Below, piece by piece: positions 1 to 7,682 of a DNA stretch of 64,000 nt. The first letter of the stretch is position 1; the number at the start of each line of letters is the position of its first letter. Made by a program: the position numbers and the translations under genes. The stretch comes from Alphaproteobacteria bacterium (GTDB taxonomy: Bacteria > Pseudomonadota > Alphaproteobacteria > Rickettsiales > UBA998). The stretch lies in NCBI GenBank assembly GCA_004293935.1, contig RDZH01000012.1:1-64000 (forward strand), written 5' to 3'. The notes under the pieces are model-generated. The model made no database searches. It was not told the origin of the DNA and worked only from the letters and a program-made list of their open reading frames with translations.

Positions 1-154
1 GCACATCCACCGTGCGCCCAGAAGAATGAATCTGCGCATTCCCTGCACTCACCACCCCATCCATTGGCAAGCCATAGGCGACACCGCACTGCATATGCAA
101 CAATAACATGCTCAAACAACTTGTCGATAGGATTGTGTGGCGATATGAAATCAT
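1..154 (-). CDS. N-terminus of a two-partner-secretion / filamentous-haemagglutinin-like exoprotein (partial)
   Basis: The gene runs off the left edge; only the first 51 codons are present. They read as a signal peptide with a hydrophobic core (around residues 14-27) followed by AYGLPMDGVVSAGNAQIHSS. That pattern (a Leu-Pro turn, a Gly-rich step, V-V-x-G-x-A-x-I) is the usual beginning of the secretion domain of TpsA/FHA-type exoproteins, which a TpsB outer-membrane transporter exports. A later in-frame ATG at 109 is possible but would leave a shorter signal peptide; no clear ribosome-binding site precedes either. It follows the metallopeptidase gene on the same strand after 93 AT-rich bases. 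The family call rests on a short segment. Confidence 0.55.
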   Translation of the reverse strand, partial: MISYRHTILSTSCLSMLLLHMQCGVAYGLPMDGVVSAGNAQIHSSGRTVDV

Positions 155-247
155 GATGTTACATAATACTATAGATTATCCTGTTGTTAATAGTACCATA
201 ATAACAGTTAAAGAAAAATGATAATAGTAAAAAAAACCTGTTTAGCC

Positions 248-1315
248 CTAACGCAAACGTGGCGCGCTACCACTCTTGGGAATAGCAGCATGACCTTGAG
301 GAATGTTCGGCACATCCTGAAGCACCCCTTGACGCTGCAATATTTTTTTCACATCTTCGGGAATCAAAGGATTCAAATCTAAAAATTGCAATCTTCTTCC
401 CTCCATTGCGACATCACCATAGCGTTCGCGCCACAATCCCACATATTCTTGCGCCGCTTCCGTTCGGAAAGGATCATTCGTGGGCGTTAATTGCCGTGGT
501 GGAACTGTGCGCATATGTTCTTCCAAAGAGGCTGAGGAATAATCAATGCGTCGATAAGGACTATAGATTTCTCGTGAAAAAATATTGGTGCGACTAACAG
601 CCTGATATTCCCGATCCTCGATATTTTGAGGATCGCGTGACTTAATTAATACAGAAGATGCATCATACACCGCTTTTAATGTAGGGTGTTCGATCATTAT
701 TTTTATCTGTTCGTCAAAAATCTGTTCATACTGCGCTATCGTGATCTGTGGATTTTTAGCAGCATCACGCACGATGATGAGTGCGTCTCGCTGCGCAGCG
801 GGCAAGGATTGTAAAAATGCCTCATTCGGTTCAATGAATGCGTGAGCGAAACTTGATGTCAACAGAAGCTGTCCATATTTCGCTTCATGATCTAAAATGG
901 TTTTGATTGCTTGATTATTCGGACGCAAATGTTCATCCATATGATGGGCAGCCTCATGAAAAATCACCTCACTTAAGGAGGGTTTCACGGATTGCCCCGT
1001 CGGCAGATGAAATGTGGTGGTTTCTAGGATTTGAAGATTAAGATAGACCGTTTCATCACCCGTTGCGCCCTTATACGCCGCAGGAATTTCTGCATTATAC
1101 GCAATAGTGAGTTTTTTTGCCCCATCCTCTTTGTGTTTCACCTGCATAGCTTGCAGCAAGGTTTGCCCTGATTTTGACGCTTCTATTTCATCCAGAGCCT
1201 TCTCAATCGCTTGTTGATCGGCTGCACTAAAATCGGCTGGGTTTATCTCAATCACATCCCGCCACCCAACACGCGGAAATACATCCTGTACATCAAAACG
1301 TGGTGAATGAACCAT
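248..1315 (-). CDS. Putative zinc metallopeptidase, M91-like (effector-type)
   Basis: A 355-residue protein with no signal peptide. Residues 120-124 form HEAAH, an HExxH zinc site, preceded by a hydrophobic strand (SEVIF). An earlier S-G-Q-T-L-L segment (about 49-54) and a later segment with the pattern E-Y-Q-A-V-S-R-T-N-I-F-S-R-E followed by R-R-I-D-Y resemble the conserved core of peptidase family M91, known from type III effectors such as NleD. I infer a cytosolic or exported protease; the substrate is unknown. The start has a good ribosome-binding site (AGGGAGA). It lies 22 bp after the aminotransferase gene and probably shares its transcript. It ends in Arg-Leu-Arg, like several other orphan proteins in this window. 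Confidence 0.6.
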   Translation of the reverse strand: MVHSPRFDVQDVFPRVGWRDVIEINPADFSAADQQAIEKALDEIEASKSGQTLLQAMQVKHKEDGAKKLTIAYNAEIPAAYKGATGDETVYLNLQILETTTFHLPTGQSVKPSLSEVIFHEAAHHMDEHLRPNNQAIKTILDHEAKYGQLLLTSSFAHAFIEPNEAFLQSLPAAQRDALIIVRDAAKNPQITIAQYEQIFDEQIKIMIEHPTLKAVYDASSVLIKSRDPQNIEDREYQAVSRTNIFSREIYSPYRRIDYSSASLEEHMRTVPPRQLTPTNDPFRTEAAQEYVGLWRERYGDVAMEGRRLQFLDLNPLIPEDVKKILQRQGVLQDVPNIPQGHAAIPKSGSAPRLR

Positions 1316-1337
1316 AAAATCTCCCTATTAGGACTCG

Positions 1338-2549
1338 TTAGATTAGCGCACCTACTGCCCTCGCTATACGCACACATGCCTCATCCAATAATGCTTCAGA
1401 TGTCGCATAGGAAATACGGAAATGCCCCTCACTGCCAAAAGCACTGCCCGGCACCGCAGCAACCAATGCATCTTCCAGCAAATAGGCGCACACATCAACC
1501 GAATTCGTCAGACGCGCCCCGCTCGGTGTCACGCGCCCAAACAAGGCGGAGCAATCGGGGAACAAATAAAACGCCCCTTGCGGCACGGTACAGCTTATGC
1601 CATCCATCGCATTAAGTGCCGCACATACCTTATTGCGCCTATGCACAAATGAATCTTTCCATGCCTCAAGGAAGCTATGATCCCCATTCAATGCCGCCAC
1701 TGCTGCCGCTTGGCTTATCGAGCAGGTATTGGAAGTTGAGTGCGATTGAATATCAGACATCGCGGCAATCAACCATGAAGGTCCTGCTGCATAACCAATA
1801 CGCCACCCCGTCATGGAATAGGATTTAGACACACCATTCACCGTGAGAATCCGATCCGCTAAGGCAGGCATCACTTGCGCTAAGGTAGAAAACTCAAAGC
1901 CATCATAGACAAGATATTCATATATATCATCAATCATCACCATCACATGACTATGACGTAGCAATACTTCTCCAAGTGCTGCAAGCTCCTCACGCGAATA
2001 TGCCATGCCACTAGGATTGGATGGTGAATTAAGGATCAACCATTTGGTACGCGGAGTGATCGCCGCTTCTAATGCAGCGGGCGTGAGCTTGAGATGATCT
2101 TCTTTGCTGCACGTCACAATCACGGGCGTACCTTCCGCCACATAGACCATATCAGGGTACGAAACCCAATAAGGCGTAGGAATAATCACCTCATCCCCTG
2201 CATTGACGGTTGCTAAAATCGCATTAAAAATAACCTGCTTTGCCCCTACACCAACCACAATCTGATTGCGTGCATAGGTAAGATTATTGTCCCGTTTCAA
2301 TTTTGCACTAATGGCATCTTTTAGCTCATTTGTGCCACCAACGGGCGTATATTTCGTAAAGCCTTTATTGATGGCTTCAATGGCCGCCGCCTTAATATGA
2401 TCAGGCGTATCAAAATCTGGCTCTCCCGCTCCAAGACCTATCACATCTTTGCCCGATGCTTTAAGCTCCGCAGCACGTGTTGTAACCGCAATGGTGGGTG
2501 AAGGCTTCACGGCTGCCAAGCGCGCCGCGATGGATAGGCTTTGAGTCAT
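1338..2549 (-). CDS. aspC: Aspartate aminotransferase, class I (AAT-Ib type)
   Basis: Pyridoxal-phosphate aminotransferase of 403 residues, the usual length. It interconverts aspartate and oxaloacetate with glutamate/2-oxoglutarate in the cytosol. Visible landmarks are GAGEPDFDTPDHI near residue 40, the YWVSYP aromatic stacking region near 127, NSPSNPSG near 174, the cofactor-binding DDIYEYL near 207 and the Schiff-base lysine K242 in GVSKSYSMTGWRIGY. The pattern is the alphaproteobacterial aspartate/prephenate aminotransferase subgroup, so a second activity on prephenate is possible. First gene of a likely two-gene unit with the metallopeptidase downstream. Confidence 0.93.
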   Translation of the reverse strand: MTQSLSIAARLAAVKPSPTIAVTTRAAELKASGKDVIGLGAGEPDFDTPDHIKAAAIEAINKGFTKYTPVGGTNELKDAISAKLKRDNNLTYARNQIVVGVGAKQVIFNAILATVNAGDEVIIPTPYWVSYPDMVYVAEGTPVIVTCSKEDHLKLTPAALEAAITPRTKWLILNSPSNPSGMAYSREELAALGEVLLRHSHVMVMIDDIYEYLVYDGFEFSTLAQVMPALADRILTVNGVSKSYSMTGWRIGYAAGPSWLIAAMSDIQSHSTSNTCSISQAAAVAALNGDHSFLEAWKDSFVHRRNKVCAALNAMDGISCTVPQGAFYLFPDCSALFGRVTPSGARLTNSVDVCAYLLEDALVAAVPGSAFGSEGHFRISYATSEALLDEACVRIARAVGALI

Positions 2550-2634
2550 GATACGATCCTAAAATAATATAAAACTATAATATTAGTTATCACGAGCCAA
2601 GCTAAAACGCAATGAAATAAATATGCGCTGAACA

Positions 2635-2769
2635 TTATTCCGTTGCACCATGAGGATCATAATAATACATATTATCCCACGATGCATATTGTGCTTGTTG
2701 CGCATTGGACGAGCCACACGCAGACAACATGAATGTGCCAAGAATCAAAAAAACACAAGATTTTATCAT
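2635..2769 (-). CDS. Tiny lipoprotein with WDNMYYYD motif
   Basis: A 44-residue protein with a lipoprotein signal: M-I-K, a hydrophobic core and the lipobox LSAC, so the mature lipidated peptide would be only about 26 residues. The internal ATG at 2769 is chosen over an upstream start because a perfect GGAGG ribosome-binding site sits 5 bases before it and because it gives a canonical signal peptide. The mature part holds ASWDNMYYYD. The next gene upstream encodes a second small lipoprotein with a related motif. No family is recognised; it is probably an envelope component. Confidence 0.7.
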   Translation of the reverse strand: MIKSCVFLILGTFMLSACGSSNAQQAQYASWDNMYYYDPHGATE

Positions 2770-2955
2770 ACTTCCTCCAACGATGCGCAATTCCACAAAA
2801 TAACTTATTTCTGTGGAACTATGATCATGCACTATGAAGAAGGTATTTGCAAGAAAGATCGCACTTACACCATGCAATCTTCACATAACTGTCATAAACC
2901 TATCGCATTGCTGATGCGCGGAGGATGCACTGCACCCTTAAAAATGGCTTAAACT

Positions 2956-3132
2956 CTAGCGTAAACTACCAGCAAGCGGGCGCATCGTTGAAAAATCCAT
3001 ACCCATCTTCGTTGTATCGCCATAGGACATAGAATCCCATGCAGCGGTTTCATAGGATGGCTGGGTTGATCCACATGCCGTGAGGCTGGATGCCGCAATA
3101 ATTAAAACAAATAAAACGCGCACTAAACGCAT
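2956..3132 (-). CDS. Small lipoprotein with AWDSMSYGD motif
   Basis: A 58-residue protein starting at MRLVRVLF, with GGAG seven bases upstream. It has a short hydrophobic signal and the lipobox LTAC followed by G-S, as in the neighbouring 44-residue lipoprotein. The mature part contains TAAWDSMSYGD, which aligns with the neighbour's YASWDNMYYYD, so the two are probably paralogues. A longer reading frame upstream (to 3354) lacks any signal-like start and is unlikely to be translated. It ends in Ser-Leu-Arg. Function unknown. Confidence 0.68.
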   Translation of the reverse strand: MRLVRVLFVLIIAASSLTACGSTQPSYETAAWDSMSYGDTTKMGMDFSTMRPLAGSLR

Positions 3133-3422
3133 AAAAAACTCCGTTATTGATAAGGTTGCACCCGAACATCTGCAAGGAGGAATGATGATTCGGGTGCGTG
3201 AGTGCCTTATATCGTAGCACCCATCTAAATACCATCGACAAAACCACAACGCACACATGCACAAAGCGCATAGCTGCTTTTTGCCTCTCCATAATAATGA
3301 TTGACACTTATGTTGCATTGCAGTAAAAAAGACACTTACCTTCTTTGTATGCACAGCATACCTTATATTCTATGGGAATCGCATGTTTTCAATGCAACAT
3401 TGTTCCTAGATTGTTCCTCATC

Positions 3423-3608
3423 ATGAAGGGAACGGATTTTTTTGCGTACCTCAATGGGCGCAGAATATCCCTCGCTTATGCCAACCAACTGGTTCACGAG
3501 GCAAAAGAACAGATGCTTATAAAACCAACTCCGCTTATCATTGGAGGGGTTGATCGTAGCATTTGGACGCTAAAAAAATTGGCGCGACCAACGGACAAAC
3601 GTTTGTAA
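3423..3608 (+). CDS. Possible small protein, 61 residues
   Basis: An open frame starting at MKGTDFFAYLNG, basic and without a signal peptide; the middle (ISLAYANQLVHEAKEQML) could form an amphipathic helix. Codon choice looks compatible with coding. There is no strong ribosome-binding site, and the frame continues upstream to 3345 without a better start. No family is recognised. It could be a remnant of a longer gene. A 16-bp hairpin follows it at 3653-3687. If this frame is not real, 3133-3693 contains only that hairpin and promoter-like AT-rich sequence. Confidence 0.35.
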   Translation: MKGTDFFAYLNGRRISLAYANQLVHEAKEQMLIKPTPLIIGGVDRSIWTLKKLARPTDKRL

Positions 3609-3652
3609 CACCACATAAATATCTCTAATCCTTCGCGGAGTTCATTACAGCT

Positions 3653-3687
3653 CATAACGTTATATTTGTATCAAATATAGCGTTATG
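3653..3687. repeat. 16-bp perfect-stem hairpin between convergent genes
   Basis: CATAACGTTATATTTG and its complement (one G-T pair) are separated by a three-base loop. It lies between the small plus-strand frame and the end of the minus-strand gene at 3694. No T-run follows on either strand, so it is not a classical terminator, but its position between convergent reading frames suggests a transcription barrier. Confidence 0.6.
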
Positions 3688-3693
3688 CGCACA

Positions 3694-4545
3694 TTATCGC
3701 CCGCGATCTTTTGGTTGCTCTTGCATCACAGGGGAGCTATTAGGCATTGAGACCCCTCCCTCACCATGGCGTTCCATGCGTACCGTTCTCATGCCACCCA
3801 ACACATCTTCTGGAATAAGCTCTATCCCGCTCTGCCGTTGCGCTCCTCGCCCAATACGCGGATCAACGCCATGGGATTCTATTGTCAATCCTGACCGTTG
3901 CAGTTGTTCCACATAAGGTTTCATATCGGCAGCAATAAGCCCCGTATTCTCCCCCACACGCGATTCCGTGAGATACACCACACGCGTAATACCCAGTGCT
4001 TTGAGTTCATCTGCAGTTGGGAAATTCTCCGTCGATAAGGCATATTTGCGATGCCCTTCTAAGCCAATAAATAATGATTTTGTTGTACCATCTTGCGCAT
4101 TGTGACGCATAGCACGCTGAATATCTTCACCAAAGGTTTGCGCTTGACTTTGCACACGTGAACCATTGCCTAACCTCTCGCCATCCACCAGACCATCATC
4201 TGCGCCCAATTTCTCAGGGGCAATAATCGCTCCTTGCATATCAAGTTTTTGCGCTAATTGCGCTAACATCGGAATATCATGCCCCGTATCTGCAAGCACC
4301 AACACACCGTCGGCAATCACGCCACGTTCCACCAAGGCTTGCACCTGCATCCGAAAATCATCATCCCCCGGACCAAATCCCCTCACATAACGATCAGTTG
4401 GAGGTTCTGACGACGCACGCACCACCCCCACATCATGGATAGGGTTCAATAATGCAGCCGCCTTCGGCTCTTGCGGGCGCAATTCTTCTGCTAATTTCTC
4501 GCCCGCATTCTGTGTTTTATTTCCTTCATAAGGCGGTCGCGTCAT
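3694..4545 (-). CDS. Orphan protein, 283 residues, Arg-rich C-terminus
   Basis: I do not recognise a family. The protein has no signal peptide or membrane segment and looks cytosolic. The middle has alternating hydrophobic strands (GVLVLADTG, GAIIAPEKL, KSLFIGLEG, RVVYLTES) typical of an alpha/beta fold. The last 15 residues are polar and end in K-D-R-G-R. The start has GGAG seven bases upstream. It lies 27 bp after rpe and is likely transcribed with mraY and rpe, though nothing links it to their functions. It may be a lineage-specific or exported protein. Confidence 0.7.
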   Translation of the reverse strand: MTRPPYEGNKTQNAGEKLAEELRPQEPKAAALLNPIHDVGVVRASSEPPTDRYVRGFGPGDDDFRMQVQALVERGVIADGVLVLADTGHDIPMLAQLAQKLDMQGAIIAPEKLGADDGLVDGERLGNGSRVQSQAQTFGEDIQRAMRHNAQDGTTKSLFIGLEGHRKYALSTENFPTADELKALGITRVVYLTESRVGENTGLIAADMKPYVEQLQRSGLTIESHGVDPRIGRGAQRQSGIELIPEDVLGGMRTVRMERHGEGGVSMPNSSPVMQEQPKDRGR

Positions 4546-4572
4546 ATCTTAACTCCGTGATGCGACTAAGCA

Positions 4573-5229
4573 TCAGGAGCGCAAAGCCGCAATATTACGT
4601 GCATAATCTGATGGATTTCCCGAAAACACCGCAGAACCAGCAACAAGCATGGTCGCCCCAGCCTCCACTATCTGTGCAGCATTATCCGCTTTTACACCAC
4701 CATCAACTTCTAATATTATATCATTTTTTGAGGCATCAATCAAGCCACGAATAGCACGGATTTTTTCAAGCTGTGACGGGATGAACGATTGCCCACCAAA
4801 TCCGGGATTGACGCTCATCACCAAAATTAAATCGACACTATCCATCACATAGCGAAGCACTTCATGCGGTGTGGATGGCACAATCGAAATGCCCGCCTTC
4901 ATACCTAATGCCCGTATGGCGTGCAATGTACGATGCGCATGAACCGCCGCTTCATAATGAATGGTCAAAATATCTGCCCCTGCCCGTGCGAACTCTTCCA
5001 CCAACGCTTCAGGGCGTTCAATCATCAAATGCACATCCAGCGGTTTGCTGCTATGCGGTTTAATCGCCTTCACCACACACGGACCAATAGTAAGATTCGG
5101 CACAAACTGCCCGTCCATGACATCCACATGGATATAATCCGCACCTGCATCGCACACAGCGCGCACCTCCGCCCCAAGTGCAGCAAAATCAGCAGAAAGA
5201 ATGGAGGGGGCAATAAGGGGATGATTCAT
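4573..5229 (-). CDS. rpe: Ribulose-phosphate 3-epimerase
   Basis: A TIM-barrel enzyme of 218 residues that interconverts ribulose 5-phosphate and xylulose 5-phosphate (pentose phosphate pathway). Family signatures are all present: PSILSADF at the N-terminus, the metal-binding HVDVMDG (H34, D36), H67 in HLMI, VMSVNPGFGGQ and the phosphate-binding EVDGGVK. A GAAGGTG ribosome-binding site precedes the ATG. It begins 11 bp after the mraY stop. Confidence 0.96.
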   Translation of the reverse strand: MNHPLIAPSILSADFAALGAEVRAVCDAGADYIHVDVMDGQFVPNLTIGPCVVKAIKPHSSKPLDVHLMIERPEALVEEFARAGADILTIHYEAAVHAHRTLHAIRALGMKAGISIVPSTPHEVLRYVMDSVDLILVMSVNPGFGGQSFIPSQLEKIRAIRGLIDASKNDIILEVDGGVKADNAAQIVEAGATMLVAGSAVFSGNPSDYARNIAALRS

Positions 5230-5240
5230 AACTACACCTT

Positions 5241-6329
5241 CTATCGAATTTTAAGCGTGGAAAGACCAATCAGTGCCAACACACAAGCAATAATCCAAAA
5301 GCGAATCACTACGGTTGGCTCTGACCAGCCCAATTTTTCAAAATGATGATGGATCGGTGCCATCTTAAAAACACGCTTGCCCGTCATCTTAAACGATGCC
5401 ACTTGCACAATCACCGATACGGCTTCCAACACAAATAATCCACCAATAATCACCAGCACCAATTCATGCTTGACAATCACCGCGATCGTACCAATCGATC
5501 CACCAAACGCCAATGATCCCGTATCGCCCATAAAAATCATGGCGGGGGGAGCATTATACCACAAAAACCCGAGTCCCGCCCCAATGAGTGCAGCAGAAAA
5601 CACTGCAAGTTCTCCTGAGCCTTCCACATAGGGAATATGCAGATAGTCAGAAAAGATCGCATTACCCACGACATACGCAATAATCGCAAAAGATGCTGTC
5701 GCCATCATAATTGGTACAATCGCTAAACCGTCTAAGCCATCCGTTAAATTCACGGCATTGGACGCACCAATCATCACAATCATTGCAAATGGGATATAGA
5801 ACCAGCCTAAATCAGGCAAAAAATCTTTGAAAAACGGCACGGAAAGCACGGTAGCAATATTGGGATCACTTACCTGCACAATCCAATAACTCGCAGCAAA
5901 GGCAATGCCACTTTGCATAATCAGTTTGAGTTTGCCTCTTAAGCCCTTCGTATTGCGCTTGCTTACTTTCAGAAAATCATCCAAAAAGCCCACCAAGCCA
6001 AAACCAAGCGTCACCAACAAAATAATCCAAATATAATCATTAGTGATGTCTGCCCATAGCAAGGTTGATATAGTCACCGAAAGCAAAATCATCACCCCAC
6101 CCATAGTCGGCGTACCTTGCTTGGTAAGCACATGTGACGCCGGCCCATCTTCCCGAATAGGTTGCCCCTTGCCCTGCTTGCTCCGCAGCCACATAATGAT
6201 GTTCGGGCCAAACACAAAGCTAATCACCAAGCTAGTGATGAGCGCGCCGCCACTACGAAATGTCAGATATTTGAATAGATTAAAAAACTGAACAGAATCA
6301 GCAAGGGAATAAAGGATATGATAAAGCAT
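5241..6329 (-). CDS. mraY: Phospho-N-acetylmuramoyl-pentapeptide transferase
   Basis: Inner-membrane enzyme that transfers phospho-MurNAc-pentapeptide to undecaprenyl phosphate, making lipid I of peptidoglycan. The start at [12 protein letters not shown] gives 362 residues, the family norm; a longer frame to 6398 adds an atypical N-terminus. Conserved blocks: [36 protein letters not shown] and [12 protein letters not shown]. About ten membrane segments can be traced. In most bacteria mraY sits inside the mur/fts (dcw) cluster; here it stands alone with rpe. Confidence 0.95.
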   Translation of the reverse strand: MLYHILYSLADSVQFFNLFKYLTFRSGGALITSLVISFVFGPNIIMWLRSKQGKGQPIREDGPASHVLTKQGTPTMGGVMILLSVTISTLLWADITNDYIWIILLVTLGFGLVGFLDDFLKVSKRNTKGLRGKLKLIMQSGIAFAASYWIVQVSDPNIATVLSVPFFKDFLPDLGWFYIPFAMIVMIGASNAVNLTDGLDGLAIVPIMMATASFAIIAYVVGNAIFSDYLHIPYVEGSGELAVFSAALIGAGLGFLWYNAPPAMIFMGDTGSLAFGGSIGTIAVIVKHELVLVIIGGLFVLEAVSVIVQVASFKMTGKRVFKMAPIHHHFEKLGWSEPTVVIRFWIIACVLALIGLSTLKIR

Positions 6330-6442
6330 AAAAAAGCATCGCAAAAAACATAAAATCAGAAGATGCTTATAGGCGATTTTGCACTGCACTTCCAGCAATT
6401 TTTTGGTTTATTTGCATTGCACATGAAGTAGCAAGCCTCATA

Positions 6443-6778
6443 CTAGCGTCCGCGACCAACACCATTGCCACGTTCCATAGCTTGCCCCTTTTGTGGAATC
6501 ACCAAATCATGTTCTTCATAAAATTGAATCACCGTATCAATGCCCGCTGCAAGTCTGGGGTTTTTATCACGCAAATTCTCAGCTTTTTCTTTCAGATCAT
6601 CAAACACCCAATGCCCCTTATCTGATATAGAACGACCCGTGCCACTCGAAACAATATCTGACTTCATTCCATCATAGCATCGGCGTGATCCTTCATCCAT
6701 CGATTTTAGCTTCTCAAGCGTCCATTCCATAATGCGCTTAGTTTCAGGATCAATATCTGTTATGGTCTGGCTTGTCAT
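6443..6778 (-). CDS. Small orphan protein, 111 residues, ends GRGR
   Basis: Soluble, strongly charged and mostly helical by eye (TKRIMEWTLEKLKSMD, VFDDLKEKAENLRDK). No signal peptide, no membrane segment and no recognised family. It ends in GNGVGRGR, a glycine-arginine tail similar to the K-D-R-G-R end of the orphan at 3694-4545. It has its own upstream region, in which a palindromic repeat separates it from the ssrA gene. Function unknown. Confidence 0.6.
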   Translation of the reverse strand: MTSQTITDIDPETKRIMEWTLEKLKSMDEGSRRCYDGMKSDIVSSGTGRSISDKGHWVFDDLKEKAENLRDKNPRLAAGIDTVIQFYEEHDLVIPQKGQAMERGNGVGRGR

Positions 6779-6815
6779 GCGCTTTGCGTCCCTTAATATA
6801 CAACATTATATTAGT

Positions 6816-6868
6816 TATAGCCGTTCTTTGACACAAACAATGAATCATTTTTTAGTCAAACGACAATA
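6816..6868. repeat. Dispersed palindrome, copy 1
   Basis: An imperfect hairpin of the form TATAG-C-CG ... TTGAC ... AATGA ... CATTTTTT ... GTCAA-ACGAC. It shares order and sequence with copies at 7492-7535 and 27153-27204. It lies immediately downstream of the ssrA gene and upstream of the orphan gene at 6443, where it could end ssrA transcription (minus strand). Confidence 0.5.
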
Positions 6869-7205
6869 GGTGGGAGAGATTCTGTTGCCCGGCTCTCTCC
6901 CGAGCCGCGTTCACTGCTAGAATTCGCGGACTACCCTTAGGCAGCAGCGCGAACCGCTACGATTGTGTTATCGTTAGCAGCAACAAGTGCGTTGTTATCG
7001 TTTGCACTTAAATTGCTTAGTCCAATCACCCTTGCCCCAAAGGGTAGGTATGCGGCGGTACTATCCCGAGTAAACATCCACTCTTTACAACGCCTGTCGA
7101 TGCTGTGTCACCCCCACCAAAATTCCTCATATCTTAAGGAACTTAGGTGGAGATGCTGGGTACTGCCCCCAGGTCCAGTCCGCTTATTCCAGTAGCTGCG
7201 CTATT
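6868..7205 (-). ncRNA. ssrA: tmRNA, circularly permuted two-piece type
   Basis: Ribosome-rescue RNA in the permuted order typical of alphaproteobacteria. The acceptor piece comes first: a CTGGG/CCCAG stem with a 7-base loop (7156-7172), then CATCTCC and ACC (3' end about 7146). An intervening segment follows (7116-7145). The coding piece starts at 7115 with GGGGGTGACACAGCATCGACAGG, and its first seven bases pair completely (with G-U) with CATCTCC. The resume codon is GCA at 7005, reading ANDNNALVAANDNTI. A CCGCG/CGCGG hairpin and a GGGAGAG/CTCTCCC pseudoknot arm close the 3' end. The 3' CCA is not fully encoded. The tag frame is disturbed (see findings). The outer ends are approximate. Confidence 0.88.
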
Positions 7206-7274
7206 ACCATAGCCGACATACGTCAACATGAGGAATATAGCATAATGATGGGCGCAATGGAAGAAAAATCATAA

Positions 7275-7295
7275 AAATTGCACTTTATGCAATTT
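7275..7295. promoter_or_regulatory. Perfect 8-bp palindrome between divergent RNA genes
   Basis: AAATTGCA and TGCAATTT with a five-base spacer lie midway between ssrA (minus) and tRNA-Asn (plus). The position suits a shared regulatory site or an overlapping promoter region. On the plus strand TTGCAA at 7301-7306 is a possible -35 element for the tRNA. This is inference from position only. Confidence 0.35.
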
Positions 7296-7342
7296 CATCG
7301 TTGCAATAGGTGAAATTATTGTGTAAAAGAATATGCAGATGT

Positions 7343-7417
7343 TCCGCGATAGCTCAGCGGTAGAGCAATCGGCTGTTAACCGATCGGTCGTAGGTTCGAT
7401 TCCTACTCGCGGAGCCA
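7343..7417 (+). tRNA. tRNA-Asn (anticodon GTT)
   Basis: A complete cloverleaf: acceptor TCCGCGA/TCGCGGA, D arm GCTC...GAGC, anticodon stem ATCGG/CCGAT around the loop CTGTTAA, T arm GTAGG-TTCGATT-CCTAC, discriminator G and an encoded CCA. Single gene, facing away from ssrA. Confidence 0.97.
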
Positions 7418-7491
7418 TAATAATTCATGTCTACCATGAATCTATGTCTCTCATAATAGAACGTTGTTTTTTATCCTGATTTTTTATCCAT

Positions 7492-7535
7492 TATAGTCGC
7501 CTGACCAAAAAATGCCTCATTTTTTACGTCAACGA
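7492..7535. repeat. Dispersed palindrome, copy 2
   Basis: TATAGTCG ... TGAC ... AAAAAATG-cct-CATTTTTT ... GTCAACGA, the same architecture as 6816-6868 and 27153-27204. It lies downstream of tRNA-Asn, where the T-run inside the second arm could support termination. The stretch 7418-7682 otherwise holds only this element and the hairpin at 7579. Confidence 0.5.
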
Positions 7536-7578
7536 ACGAGCATCACACTAGGATGTCTCGTGCTTTCACCATTATATA

Positions 7579-7647
7579 ATGATAGCACGATCTTTTGATA
7601 GGCGTGTTCTTGAAAAAGAACCAACTTATCGAAACGTGCTATATCAT
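7579..7647. repeat. Long imperfect hairpin downstream of adk
   Basis: Outer arms ATGATAGCACG / CGTGCTATATCAT, a middle stem TTTTGATA / TATCGAAA and a tip GTTCTT-GAAA-AAGAAC make one ~69-base stem-loop. On the plus strand a run of six Ts follows within a few bases. It could end transcription from the tRNA side or protect the 3' end of the spc-operon mRNA; no promoter was identified. Confidence 0.55.
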
Positions 7648-7682
7648 GCTATTTTTTAATCAATCAACAATAAACAGAATAA

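Noticed and set aside
1307..1828. Plus-strand frames across the aspartate aminotransferase gene
   Set aside because: No signal, no family features, and fully inside aspC.
6965..7195. 76-residue open frame on the plus strand across the ssrA region
   Set aside because: It is antisense to the tmRNA gene, whose structure explains the sequence.
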